A DNA stretch of 64,000 bases from Allomuricauda sp. (GCF_028280385.1 NZ_JANQLX010000015.1:784247-848246); one strand, 5' to 3'. Positions 32,066 through 41,160 are shown, numbered from the stretch's first letter. Made by a program: numbers and translations. The notes: generated from the sequence alone by a model not told the origin.

Positions 32066-34564
32066 TTATTTGGGATCCAGGATCTGGTCAATCCGCTCCA
32101 AGGCATCTTGAAGGTGGTACCTGCTCATACGGTCTGGGATGCTGCCCAAACCATTTCTGATATCCCTTTTGAGGTTGTTCAGTTCGGCACGGGCCACAGA
32201 ACGTACATCGGACTGACTCGCATTGATGGCCGTGGATTTTCGGTAGCCGCCCCAATCGTCCAACTTATCTTCACTCTTTGTGGTCATCAAATAGGCAAGA
32301 CGGTCAATATGGGCCTTTTGTAAATTTCTTCGGTAGGTGTCAATGGCTTTACCGGAACGCGTCTCAGACCAAATCCCCCTTCTCAAGTCCTGCATCATTT
32401 CCAGAATACCATAAGCATCGGAACCGTTGATGGTTTCATTTTCAATGATACGCGCCAGTTTGCCCATCTGCAGTACCATGTTCAAATAGTTCACCTGGGT
32501 GGAACGTATATTTTCAACAGAGCCTGAATATTGGGTCTTATTGAAAATATCTTGAACTATAAGCCATTTTGGGGTAGCAAAAAGCTGCTCGTTCAAGAAG
32601 GCCATACAGTTTTTTTGATGTTCCCGATCTACATGGGTATACACCGCACCATCTTGGTCGGCGGTTTTGTGATGTTCATATACACCTCCAATGTTATTGG
32701 CCACATGACCCATATATCTTCGGTACTGCGAGACGACCTGCCCATATAGGGTTCCTAGGTCATCATAGTTCTTCCCTTCTTCCGTGGTCCATTCGGCCAA
32801 TTTGGGTACAATTCTCTTGAGGTTGGCAATGCCATACAAACTTGCCTTAATGGCATCATCCCCAATATCTTCTGTTTGGGAACTGGGATCATGTATATCC
32901 CCCACCTGCTGATGGCCAAATCTGTACATGGGGTCATTTTCATGGACCCTTATCCAACTGTTCAAAATGGGTTTTTCATCTTCTGCGGAAACATCTAAAA
33001 TGGGCTTGTATCCCCATCTGATGGAATGTTTGTCATAGACGCCAATATTGGGCATCATGGCAACACCTTCATCCCCAGGTTGCGCAACGTAGTTGAATCG
33101 TGCATAGTCCATGATGGATGGTGCAGTGCCAAATTTTCTTGTAAAGGATACCGAACGCAGGGAATCTACCGGATACGCGGAACTACTTCCCATATTATGC
33201 GGCAATCCAAGGGTATGTCCCACTTCGTGGGCCGAAACAAAACGAATCAGCCTCCCCATTATTTCATCCTTGAAGGCCACGCCTTGCGCCTCTGGATTTA
33301 TGGCCGCTGTTTGAACGAAGAACCAGTTGCGAAGCAAGGTCATTACATTGTGGTACCAATTAATATCGGATTCCAAAATTTCCCCACTCCTTGGATCACT
33401 TACGTGAGGTCCATTGGCATTGGGAATAGGGGAAGCCAAATATCTAACCACAGAATACCTTACGTCTTCGGGAGACCATTCCGGATCTTCTTCAGGGCTA
33501 GGGGGGTCTTTGGCCAAAATGGCATTTTTAAACCCAGCTGCCTCAAAGGCAACTTGCCAATCTTCAATACCTTGTTTTATGTAGGGCACCCACTTTTTGG
33601 GGGTGGCGCGGTCAACATAATATACAATGGGTTTTTTGGGTTCAACCAACTCACCTGCCTTATACTTTTCAATATCTTCATCCTTGACTTCCAAACGCCA
33701 ACGGTCCAAATAGGTAACTGTTTTACTTTCTTGGGCTTCCAATCCGTAATCTACTTGCCCCCTGGCAAACCACCCAACCCGTTCGTCAAAATACCGACGC
33801 TTCATCTGTTCTTTGGGAAGCAGGATCATGGAATTATTGATTTCAACGGAAATGGAACCCAGACTTTGATTGCTGGGTGCTGCCCCCGCTGCATAGGTCT
33901 TAACGTGTCTGGCCTCAATGTTCAGTGGATAGCTTTTAATGGATTCGATAAAGCTCCTTTCGCCATCCAAACGGCTAATTTTAAATTGCTTTCTTCTTGC
34001 ATCCGGCATTCCCAATGCACTAACATCCTTGGTGAAAAGGGGATCCACTTCAATTACGGTAGCAGGGTTCAGGGAATCTTTTTTGTTGAACGCCTTGATG
34101 TCGAACGCGAAAAGTACGGGTTCAAAGTTGGAGTTTACCACAGCTTCGTGGATCGGAAGGGAATCTGCCGCCACATTGCTGTAAGAGACCACCCTTAAAA
34201 GGACCTTCTTGGGCTTTTTCTGCCAACGCAGAACCTGGGTATTGATTTTACCCCCTCCAAATCCAATACCAGTTGCGGTTTTGGAGATACGGCTCACCAT
34301 CAACATTTCCCTATTAAATAGGGAGTCGGGAATTTCGTAGAAGTGTTTGTCATCCACCACATGTACCTTAAAGAGCCCGTCATCGGTCTTTGCTTCCTTG
34401 GTGATTACTTTGTCATAAGGCTTGATAGCACCTTTTTTGGGTTTGTCCTCAGCTTTTTTCTCGGTGCTTTTCTTTTTTTTCTTGAAGAGTTGTGCCTCGG
34501 TAGTTTGGCAGGTCCCCAGCACAAAAATGGCCAAAAGGACCTTTAGAAGTAATTTTTGAATCAT
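32066..34564 (-). CDS. Zinc-dependent metalloprotease (DUF5117/DUF4953 type)
   Basis: This 832-aa secreted enzyme has a signal peptide, a basic linker (KKKKKSTEKKAEDKPKKG) and an N-terminal domain with YFDERVGWFARGQVDYG and IVYYVDRATPKKWVPYIKQGIEDWQVAFEAAGF. The zinc signature is H446-E-V-G-H450-T-L-G-L-P-H456-N-M-G, a metzincin-type HExGHxxGxxH. A long C-terminal helical region follows to residue 832. The family is common in Bacteroidota. Its substrate is unknown. The gene is monocistronic with its own terminator; the 390-aa open frame on the other strand is an antisense shadow. Confidence 0.93.
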   Translation of the reverse strand: MIQKLLLKVLLAIFVLGTCQTTEAQLFKKKKKSTEKKAEDKPKKGAIKPYDKVITKEAKTDDGLFKVHVVDDKHFYEIPDSLFNREMLMVSRISKTATGIGFGGGKINTQVLRWQKKPKKVLLRVVSYSNVAADSLPIHEAVVNSNFEPVLFAFDIKAFNKKDSLNPATVIEVDPLFTKDVSALGMPDARRKQFKISRLDGERSFIESIKSYPLNIEARHVKTYAAGAAPSNQSLGSISVEINNSMILLPKEQMKRRYFDERVGWFARGQVDYGLEAQESKTVTYLDRWRLEVKDEDIEKYKAGELVEPKKPIVYYVDRATPKKWVPYIKQGIEDWQVAFEAAGFKNAILAKDPPSPEEDPEWSPEDVRYSVVRYLASPIPNANGPHVSDPRSGEILESDINWYHNVMTLLRNWFFVQTAAINPEAQGVAFKDEIMGRLIRFVSAHEVGHTLGLPHNMGSSSAYPVDSLRSVSFTRKFGTAPSIMDYARFNYVAQPGDEGVAMMPNIGVYDKHSIRWGYKPILDVSAEDEKPILNSWIRVHENDPMYRFGHQQVGDIHDPSSQTEDIGDDAIKASLYGIANLKRIVPKLAEWTTEEGKNYDDLGTLYGQVVSQYRRYMGHVANNIGGVYEHHKTADQDGAVYTHVDREHQKNCMAFLNEQLFATPKWLIVQDIFNKTQYSGSVENIRSTQVNYLNMVLQMGKLARIIENETINGSDAYGILEMMQDLRRGIWSETRSGKAIDTYRRNLQKAHIDRLAYLMTTKSEDKLDDWGGYRKSTAINASQSDVRSVARAELNNLKRDIRNGLGSIPDRMSRYHLQDALERIDQILDPK

Positions 34565-34832
34565 TTTCTAATCAATTTGGTATGCTCAATGCTGCCAAAG
34601 AACCTAAAAAAGCGGAAAACAGACTGTTAAATAATTACTAACTCTACATTTTTGTGCGGAAATCACCAATCTTCGGCAAGTATCATTTTTACTGATGGTT
34701 TGGCTCGAATCCCTATCTATACTTGGGCTCAGAACCATTTCAATTTTCCTTAAAAAAAGTAAAATGCTGTAACATTTTGGAATTGCGATAGTCTTATAAG
34801 CATACATCATCAATCAAAAAATTCAATCAAAA

Positions 34833-35567
34833 ATGAACAAGTTATTAATGATTTACGGTTGTGTCCTTTTAAGTAGTTCCGCCGTAGCAAGTGACCAGCA
34901 AAGTACCGATGCTGCTGTTGTAGAAACAAATACCGAACAGGTTGGTACGTTTGAGAACAACATAACGCTACTTCAAGTAGGTAGCGGTTTAAGTGAGGAG
35001 ACCTTAAGCTTTTACGATTTGTGGAACGAGGGCACCTTTGAATTGAATCTTAACGAAATTGAGTTTCTCGAAGAGGATTCGGAAGTAGATCTTGGCTTTA
35101 ACACCGCCGATTACCTTCCTAGCGATTTTAATCCTTATGAAACCTATTTTGATTTGAATTCCCTTATATATATTGAACACGAAACTGAAGTAGGACTCGA
35201 TTTCGATTCCAGCAAATATTTGCCCGCTGATTTTGATCCCTACTCGAATGTTGTGGATGTGCATTCCATCAATTATATGGAGGAAGAGGATTTGGATCTT
35301 GGATTTAACAGCAAGGACTATCTTCCTGAAGGGTTTTCACCATACGAAGCATACGTGGATCTAAATTCCATTCCATATATGGAACCTGAAATTGAGTTGG
35401 AATTGGGTGACGGATTTGAGCACACCCTTCCAGAAGGATTTGATCCTTACTCAGAGGTTTTGGAAGTGGCTTCCATCAATTATGTGGAAGACGAAGAAAT
35501 AGATTTGGGTTTTGATACTTCCAAGTATCTCCCACAAAACTTTGACCCCTATACCAGGGTTGATTAG
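34833..35567 (+). CDS. Secreted acidic repeat protein, LPxxFDPY repeats
   Basis: This 244-aa protein has a signal peptide (LLMIYGCVLLSSSAVAS). From residue about 85 it contains four full repeats of 34-35 residues and a fifth cut short after 22. The repeats begin at residues 86, 121, 154 and 189, and the truncated unit at 223. The consensus is L-G-F-[ND]-[TS]-x-x-Y-L-P-x-x-F-[DN]-P-Y, then [DE]-[LV]-x-S-I-x-Y-[IMV]-E. The second half of a unit also stands before the first repeat (FELNLNEIEFLEEDSE). The body is strongly acidic. No known domain is recognised. A second gene with the same repeat follows 343 bases later, and the two share 3' untranslated sequence. Ca binding or surface display is a guess only. 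Confidence 0.85.
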   Translation: MNKLLMIYGCVLLSSSAVASDQQSTDAAVVETNTEQVGTFENNITLLQVGSGLSEETLSFYDLWNEGTFELNLNEIEFLEEDSEVDLGFNTADYLPSDFNPYETYFDLNSLIYIEHETEVGLDFDSSKYLPADFDPYSNVVDVHSINYMEEEDLDLGFNSKDYLPEGFSPYEAYVDLNSIPYMEPEIELELGDGFEHTLPEGFDPYSEVLEVASINYVEDEEIDLGFDTSKYLPQNFDPYTRVD

Positions 35568-35615
35568 GTAGGATGTAATTTTCATTTTACAATTTTTTTT
35601 GAGTTAGTTAGCATG

Positions 35616-35641
35616 AAAAGGCCCCGTACCCGGGGCCTTTT
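35616..35641 (+). terminator. Terminator of the 244-aa repeat-protein gene
   Basis: AAAAGGCCCCG-TACC-CGGGGCCTTTT is a perfect 11-bp stem with a 4-base loop, followed by TTTATTTTT. It lies 49 bases after the stop; the sequence TTTTTGAGTTAGTTAG before it recurs downstream of the second repeat gene. Confidence 0.92.
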
Positions 35642-35878
35642 TATTTTTAGAGTCAAAAAGTCTCATTTCAAGGGAGTTAACAAAAAAATAACACAAAAAT
35701 CGATAAAGTGTAATTGTTAATTTTTGCGATTTAACACTATCAATCTGACAAAAAAAAGCCCCTTTGATCAAAGGATTTACAAGCCCGGAACACCCCAGTT
35801 GACAACTCCATTTTCAGGTGTTTTTTTACCGAACGTTAACGAAAATCTAATTGTAATAATCTTCACTATTTGCAGTTA

Positions 35879-35886
35879 TATCTTTG
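35879..35886 (+). promoter_or_regulatory. Putative promoter -7 element of the second repeat-protein gene
   Basis: TATCTTTG matches TAnnTTTG exactly, 25-32 bases before ATG 35911. TTG at 35851-35853 is slightly too far for a normal -33 element. Confidence 0.5.
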
Positions 35887-35910
35887 TCCTAAAATTGAAA
35901 AACAAGGGTT

Positions 35911-36222
35911 ATGAAAATCAGAAATATCATTGTAACGCTTATTGCAATTACAACCATTTATGCCGCGGCCAAGAGCCCAGAAAAAAATATAGTTACGGTT
36001 CAACCATTTGATGTTGCCTCCGTGGTCTTCATAGAAGATGTACATGAAGATGAACTGTGTCTCGGATTTAATACAGCGGAGTACCTTCCTGAAAATTTTG
36101 ACCCTTATGCCGGTGAATTTTCCTTGGATGCCATCAATTATATCGAAGAAAATGATGAGGTCGAATTAAATTTTGACACATCCGGATATCTACCAAACGG
36201 TTTTGATCCGTATATACAGTAA
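35911..36222 (+). CDS. Small secreted LPxxFDPY repeat protein
   Basis: This 103-aa protein has a signal peptide (NIIVTLIAITTIYAAA). It then has one full repeat unit of 35 residues (CLGFNTAEYLPENFDPY, then SLDAINYIEEN) and one truncated unit of about 20 (ELNFDTSGYLPNGFDPY) at its very end. The units are those of the 244-aa protein 343 bases upstream, which has four and a half. The end after the aromatic F-D-P-Y-I-Q is the same style of truncation as there (DPYTRVD). It looks like a tandem duplicate that has gained or lost repeats. Function unknown. Confidence 0.82.
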   Translation: MKIRNIIVTLIAITTIYAAAKSPEKNIVTVQPFDVASVVFIEDVHEDELCLGFNTAEYLPENFDPYAGEFSLDAINYIEENDEVELNFDTSGYLPNGFDPYIQ

Positions 36223-36267
36223 AGTTAGTTTCTTACTATTTTTTTGAGTTAGTTAGTTTGTTAGGAG

Positions 36268-36293
36268 CCCCTCCAGATGGAGGGGTTTTTTTT
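36268..36293. terminator. Terminator between the second repeat gene and the DASS transporter
   Basis: CCCCTCC-AGAT-GGAGGGG (36268-36285) is followed by TTTTTTTT on the plus strand. It sits just beyond the convergent transporter stop at 36292 and may serve both genes. Confidence 0.88.
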
Positions 36294-37722
36294 AGAACAA
36301 TACTGGGAGTACAAACTGAAAGACAAGTATTAATAATCCTACGGCAATTAGGTTCAGAATGATTCCCACCCGTGCCATCTGAGGTACTTTTACATATCCA
36401 CTCGCAAATACTATGGCATTGGGAGGCGTGGCCATGGGCAACATAAAGGCACAGCTACTGGCAATCGTTACCGGGATAAGTAAATAGAGAATGGGAATGC
36501 CAAGCCCCAGGGCAATACCGGCCACTACCGGGGCCAACACTGCAACCAGGGCCACATTGCTCATCAATTCGGTCATGAATAGCATGAGGGCGATGAGTAA
36601 GGAGGCGGTCAACAAAATACTGATGTCACTGCTTGCAATGGCGTTGGCCACAAGATCTACGATCCCGCTGGAAGACATTCCCTTTGCCAAGGCCAATCCA
36701 CCGCCAAAAAGAATCAAAATTCCCCAAGCCAGTTTGGAGGTGTCTTTCCACTGAATGATAAAATCACCCTTTTTAAGATTGTACGGGATGGCAAATAGGG
36801 CAATAGCAGCAAAAATACTAATCATGGTGTCCGTAAGCCCCAGTTTTGGAAAAATGCCGTTGATCAAGGTTCTAAAAATCCATAGGAAAACCGTTATGCC
36901 AAAAATTACCAAAACCAGTTTTTCCTTGCCGGAAGTGGGGCCCAATTTTTGTAATTCGGTGTGGATTACTTCTTTGGACGCATTAAACTGTAGATCACGG
37001 TTGGGGTACATCCATTTGACCAAAACCCAATAACATATCCCTACCATAACGATGGAAAATGGCAAACCCAGGGTCATCCATTTTAAAAACGAGATTTCCG
37101 TATTGTATTCGTTTTCCAACAGACCAATTAATACGGAGTTCGGTGGTGTGCCTATAACGGTTGCTATTCCCCCGGCATTAGCGGAAAATGCAATGCCCAA
37201 CATCACGCTCAAGGCAAAATTCCGGTCGTTTTTCGTAAATCCGTCCTCGTCATTGATCAATAGATTAATCACGGATAGCGCTATGGGCAGCATAACCACG
37301 GTACTGGCGGTATTGCTGATCCACATGCTAAGCGAGCCTGTGGCGATCATAAACCCCAAAACCACTTTATTGGGAGTGGTTCCGGTAAGTTTTATGATGT
37401 TCAACGCAATGCGCTTGTGCAGGCTTACTTTTTCCAGGGCCAAAGCCATCACAAACCCACCAAAAAATAGAAATACAATTGGACTGCCGTAATTGGCCCC
37501 GACTTCGGCAATGGGCAAAACCTTGAGTATTGGAAACAATAGTAGTGGTAACAAAGCGGTCACGGAAATGGACACCGCCTCAGTAATCCACCAAATAAGC
37601 ATCCAAACGGCAACGGCGATCACCGGGTCTCCTTGTTCTGAAACAAGCTCTATAGGAAGGAAGGTTAACATTAGAAAGACAATGGGGCCGAGAACCAGCC
37701 CAAATATTTTGGATTTTTCCAT
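36292..37722 (-). CDS. SLC13/DASS family sodium-coupled dicarboxylate transporter
   Basis: Starting at ATG 37722 (476 aa; a longer frame to 37800 would run through a terminator). It has about 11-12 membrane segments. The two sodium/substrate hairpins are visible: SLSMWISNTASTVVMLPIAL with the S-N-T motif, and the C-terminal LPMATPPNAIVFASG with the second S/T-P-P motif. IAFSANAGGIATVIGTPPNSV is a further conserved block. DASS carriers move succinate, malate, citrate or sulfate with sodium. The substrate cannot be decided here. It lies downstream of the TonB receptor gene but behind that gene's own terminator. Confidence 0.9.
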   Translation of the reverse strand: MEKSKIFGLVLGPIVFLMLTFLPIELVSEQGDPVIAVAVWMLIWWITEAVSISVTALLPLLLFPILKVLPIAEVGANYGSPIVFLFFGGFVMALALEKVSLHKRIALNIIKLTGTTPNKVVLGFMIATGSLSMWISNTASTVVMLPIALSVINLLINDEDGFTKNDRNFALSVMLGIAFSANAGGIATVIGTPPNSVLIGLLENEYNTEISFLKWMTLGLPFSIVMVGICYWVLVKWMYPNRDLQFNASKEVIHTELQKLGPTSGKEKLVLVIFGITVFLWIFRTLINGIFPKLGLTDTMISIFAAIALFAIPYNLKKGDFIIQWKDTSKLAWGILILFGGGLALAKGMSSSGIVDLVANAIASSDISILLTASLLIALMLFMTELMSNVALVAVLAPVVAGIALGLGIPILYLLIPVTIASSCAFMLPMATPPNAIVFASGYVKVPQMARVGIILNLIAVGLLILVFQFVLPVLF

Positions 37723-37772
37723 ACTGGCAACAAAATTCAAAAGCCTAAAGATAATGGGATTGATGAAACGAA

Positions 37773-37797
37773 AAAACCTTCCACAAGGGAAGGTTTT
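37773..37797 (-). terminator. Terminator of the STN-TonB receptor gene
   Basis: AAAACCTTCC / GGAAGGTTTT (37773-37782, 37788-37797) is a 10-bp stem with a 5-base loop; the minus strand continues TTTTTTCG. It lies 46 bases after the receptor stop. Confidence 0.88.
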
Positions 37798-37842
37798 CAC
37801 ACTTAACTAAACTCGCCTAATTCAAAGCATAGATAAACAGAA

Positions 37843-40800
37843 CTATAAACTAAATCGTAATCTTGCAAAAAGGTAACGTCCACTGTAACCAAATTGCGAA
37901 GTTCTTCTTGAATATACGAATTGATCTCCAGAAGTTCCGCCTTCACGGTTTTCATCTGGATAAACATCAAAGAGATTATTGGCCCCAACTGTCAGCGATA
38001 GGTCATCTGTAAAGGATTTGGTCACCGTAAGGTCCGTCACCAATTTTCCAGCATATATAGCGTCATCACTCACTGTTGTTCCATCTACGCGTGCATCGCC
38101 GTTAAAGTCATCCGGGTCGGTCACTTCTCCAAAAAACACATTTCGGAGCATAAAATCCCAACTATTGCAAGTCACTAGATTGGTAAGGTTCAATTTGGTT
38201 CTAGGTTGTGCCAAGGTTAAAAATGCCTCTTCCTGACCATCAAAAAACGAACCGCTCAAACCTGCATTTTCAATTAGCTCGGGCACAAAAATGTCCTCGA
38301 CCTCAGTTTTGTTGAAGGTGGCCGCAAAATCATTCTTGATGATGGCATCTCCCCAGTTGGTTTTATGGGACAGCACAATATCCAGACCTGATGATTTTGT
38401 ATCTATGGCATTTACAAAGAAACGCGCGCTGGTGGCTCCGGCCGCCTCAAAAATGGCTGTGAGTTCCGGGTCTCCTCCATTTCCAAAGCTTCCAGAGTAC
38501 ACAATTCGGTCATCAATGTTAATCAAGTAGCCATCAATAGTAACTGTAAACTCTCCAAATCTTCCGGTCAATCCTGCACTAAAACTATTGGAGGTTTCCT
38601 CTTTTAGTTTGTCTATGCCAATGAGTGTGGCAGCCCTGCTGTCGTTGGTAAACGTTCCCTGTTCAAAAGGCACGTTGTCTACAAATACCGTGCTGGTACG
38701 GCTAAAAAATTGCTGATGGAGGGATGGGGCCCTAAAACCGGAACTGCTGGCACCTCTTAGGGAAAGGTTTTCTGAAATTTTGATTCTGGTGGCCAATTTG
38801 TAGTTAAAGGTGCTTCCAAAATCGGAATAGTTCTCGTAACGTCCTGCTAGGCTCAACAACCAGTTTTCGGTAAAATCGGCCTCAAAATCAGCGTAAAGCG
38901 AAATGTTGTTTCGGAATTTTTCGGTGGCATTTCCTGGATCATAACCCCTAAATACCTGTGCGCCTCCTCCCAATGGTGCCCCGGTAAAATTATTGCGGAC
39001 CAACATATCGTCCGGAGTAACACTGTTTACCGGATTCCCGTTGATGTCATAGCTGGTATATGAGGATTCTTCCCCAGCCACAATTTCATATTTTTCAACC
39101 TTGTACTCTGCACCGAACGCCGCATTGAAACCTTCAAAAATGTCCTCATAAAAGCGATTGAAGTCCAAGTTGGTGGTATTTTGTGTAAAGCCTAAGCCCC
39201 CTGCATCAAAACTTCTGGGAGTGGCCACCCCCAATGTTCCGTTACTGGAGTTGCCCACGGTAATATCGAAAGTATTTCTGCCATAGGTGTTGGAAAAATC
39301 AACATCCCATTCGTTGACTTTACCACGAATTCCCACCGCGATGGACTGATCAAGGATGTCGGTCCCAATGTTGGGCAAGAAACCATTGGGGAAGGCAGGG
39401 GTATTGGCCCTACCATCTCCTTGGGCCGGTCTTCTATAAAATCCGGAAGCTAAACCTTGACGGTAACTGATACCTCCAAAGCCATAGATTTCTGTGTTAT
39501 CGGAAACAGGAATGGACATATTGGCAAAGAACTTTCCTTCCCGTAATCTGGAGGTCCCTACTTTAAAACGGAAATCCTTTCTGGTAAGGCCCCGGGCCGC
39601 CAATTCATCCTCATCAGCATCAAAACCAAGTAAATCCCTAAAGGTTGCAATATCGGTTTCATCCCCCAGATCCAGTCCGGCAATTTGGTCTTTAACGGAT
39701 TGATCCAAATAGCTGATACCCTGCGCGGCATTGGCATAATCCTGTAAGGTCATATCCGCTACGGTACCACCGCCAGCGGCATAAATCCGTTCCGCACCGT
39801 GGAACCCTCTAAAGATATCTCCTGCATAGTCCTTGTTTCTCAAAGCAGGCTCCCGTGTGGAGAGAGACCCGGTAAAATTGATATAGCCACTATCGCCAAT
39901 AGGAAGACCGTAGTTGGCATCCAATTGGAATTTTTCACCATCGCTGCCCCCTTCAAACTGGTTGCTATTTTCACTGAAATTGGCACCGGAGGTGAGCGAT
40001 AGATCAAGTTTTCCGGTCGATTTTTTAAGTACGATGTTGATAACCCCTGCAATGGCATCGGAACCATACTGTGCGGCAGCACCATCGCGTAGCACCTCAA
40101 TTCGCTGAATGGCAGCGGCAGGAATCGCGTTCATATCGGTTCCCACACTACCTGCACCAACAGTTCCATTTACGTTGATCAAGGCTGTGGTATGTCTTCT
40201 TTTTCCGTTGATCAAGACAAGAACCTGATCGGGTCCCAATCCCCTTAGTGAAGCAGGATCAATATGATCGGTTCCGTCAGAGACAGTTTGCGACTGTGAC
40301 GTAAAGGATGGCGCCACATAGTTCAAGATCTGGTTTACACTTACCTGTGGTCCCTGATTGGCAATGGTCGCCACATCAATAACGTCAACAGGCACTGTGG
40401 TTTCCGTGGCTGTTCTGTTTGGATTTCTGGATCCAACGACCACAACATCTTCCAGACGCGCTGCATCATCTTCCAACACCACATCTACCGAGGATCGGCC
40501 ATTTAAAGCTACTTCGGTGGTTTTGAAACCCAGATAGGAAATTACCAAAGTGGCATTGGAGTCGTTTACCTCCAATACAAAATTACCATCAAAGTCGACT
40601 TGGGTACCGTTGGTGGTTCCCTTTACCAAAATGTTTGCACCCGCCAGGGGATTGCCCTGACTGTCCTTCACCGTCCCTGTGATTTCATATTGGTCCAATG
40701 GGTTGTCCGTGGTTCCAAGCTGCATTTTTTTGAGCACGATTTGATTTCCATTGATGGTATACGAAAGTCCCTCTTGGGTAGAAAGACGGTTCAATACTGG

Positions 40801-41085
40801 AAATACACGCTCATCTTGGGCGATCAACGAGGTTTTTTTGTTGTCGTTGATTTCCTTCACATTGTAAAAGAATCGGTATCCGGACTGTTCCTTGATTTCT
40901 TGGAGAATGTCCTTTAAAGGAGTGTTTTCAAATTGAAAACGCATTTTTTTCTGCGAATACATGTCGTTCGCAGTGAGCTGGCATAGCATAAAGAAACTGA
41001 GCAATAAACTTAACTTCATCTTTAGCGTAATTTTTGTACCTGTCACCAAAAGTTTGGGTGACTTGGAAACCATGCTTTTTTTCAT
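37843..41085 (-). CDS. TonB-dependent receptor with STN and carboxypeptidase-like domains
   Basis: Starting at ATG 41085 (1080 aa), the protein has a signal peptide, then an STN domain (MRFQFENTPLKDILQEIKEQSGYRFFYNVKEI and LNRLSTQEGLSYTINGNQIVLKK) that contacts the FecR anti-sigma factor. A carboxypeptidase-regulatory-like domain follows (ITGTVKDSQGNPLAGANILVKGTTNGT, FDGNFVLEV), then a plug (LEDVVVVGSRNPNRTATETTVPVDVI, AGVINIVLKKSTG) and a beta-barrel ending in YSGRYLFARLRFSL. No SusD gene follows, so it is not a glycan SusCD pair; the imported substrate is unknown. It is downstream of fecR and opposite an ECF sigma gene. A hairpin sits in the fecR-receptor junction. Confidence 0.93.
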   Translation of the reverse strand: MKKSMVSKSPKLLVTGTKITLKMKLSLLLSFFMLCQLTANDMYSQKKMRFQFENTPLKDILQEIKEQSGYRFFYNVKEINDNKKTSLIAQDERVFPVLNRLSTQEGLSYTINGNQIVLKKMQLGTTDNPLDQYEITGTVKDSQGNPLAGANILVKGTTNGTQVDFDGNFVLEVNDSNATLVISYLGFKTTEVALNGRSSVDVVLEDDAARLEDVVVVGSRNPNRTATETTVPVDVIDVATIANQGPQVSVNQILNYVAPSFTSQSQTVSDGTDHIDPASLRGLGPDQVLVLINGKRRHTTALINVNGTVGAGSVGTDMNAIPAAAIQRIEVLRDGAAAQYGSDAIAGVINIVLKKSTGKLDLSLTSGANFSENSNQFEGGSDGEKFQLDANYGLPIGDSGYINFTGSLSTREPALRNKDYAGDIFRGFHGAERIYAAGGGTVADMTLQDYANAAQGISYLDQSVKDQIAGLDLGDETDIATFRDLLGFDADEDELAARGLTRKDFRFKVGTSRLREGKFFANMSIPVSDNTEIYGFGGISYRQGLASGFYRRPAQGDGRANTPAFPNGFLPNIGTDILDQSIAVGIRGKVNEWDVDFSNTYGRNTFDITVGNSSNGTLGVATPRSFDAGGLGFTQNTTNLDFNRFYEDIFEGFNAAFGAEYKVEKYEIVAGEESSYTSYDINGNPVNSVTPDDMLVRNNFTGAPLGGGAQVFRGYDPGNATEKFRNNISLYADFEADFTENWLLSLAGRYENYSDFGSTFNYKLATRIKISENLSLRGASSSGFRAPSLHQQFFSRTSTVFVDNVPFEQGTFTNDSRAATLIGIDKLKEETSNSFSAGLTGRFGEFTVTIDGYLINIDDRIVYSGSFGNGGDPELTAIFEAAGATSARFFVNAIDTKSSGLDIVLSHKTNWGDAIIKNDFAATFNKTEVEDIFVPELIENAGLSGSFFDGQEEAFLTLAQPRTKLNLTNLVTCNSWDFMLRNVFFGEVTDPDDFNGDARVDGTTVSDDAIYAGKLVTDLTVTKSFTDDLSLTVGANNLFDVYPDENREGGTSGDQFVYSRRTSQFGYSGRYLFARLRFSL

Positions 41086-41134
41086 AATTTTGAATGTTTG
41101 ATTGTTAATAATCCACGTTAGCGATCTGATATTG

Positions 41135-41156
41135 GGAAGGTGCTGCAACACCTTCC
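41135..41156. other. Hairpin in the fecR to TonB-receptor junction
   Basis: GGAAGGTG-CTGCAA-CACCTTCC is a perfect 8-bp stem. On the plus strand it is followed by TTTTTT, so it could stop antisense transcription; on the minus strand, the direction of the operon, it is preceded by A and not followed by T. In that direction it is more like an mRNA processing or stability hairpin. Confidence 0.65.
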
Positions 41157-41160
41157 TTTT

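Larger units (their letters stand above)
35568..35910. other. 343-base gap between the two repeat-protein genes
   Basis: The gap holds the terminator at 35616-35641 and a 14-bp palindrome CCTTTGATCAAAGG (35761-35774). It also holds a site TTACCGAACGTTAACGAA (35826-35843), which matches the TetR operator at 17333-17350 in 14 of 18 positions, and a -7 element TATCTTTG (35879-35886). No credible gene is seen. A 95-codon frame starting at 35724 overlaps the repeat protein out of frame and is considered spurious. Confidence 0.55.

Noticed and set aside
33026..34198. 390-aa plus-strand open frame antisense to the metalloprotease
   Set aside because: It lies wholly inside a gene with a clear HExGHxxGxxH site, shows no domain and has the composition of an antisense shadow.
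34604..34813. 69-aa minus frame between the metalloprotease and the first repeat gene
   Set aside because: No domain, no promoter element, and poor composition; treated as chance.
35724..36011. 95-aa frame overlapping the second repeat gene
   Set aside because: It overlaps the repeat gene in another frame, has no family, and its first half covers the palindrome and promoter.
37723..37800. N-terminal extension of the DASS transporter
   Set aside because: It would read through the TonB receptor terminator at 37773-37797; ATG 37722 begins a normal first membrane segment.
41086..41151. N-terminal extension of the STN-TonB receptor
   Set aside because: The extra residues cover the hairpin junction after fecR; the start at 41085 precedes the signal peptide closely.
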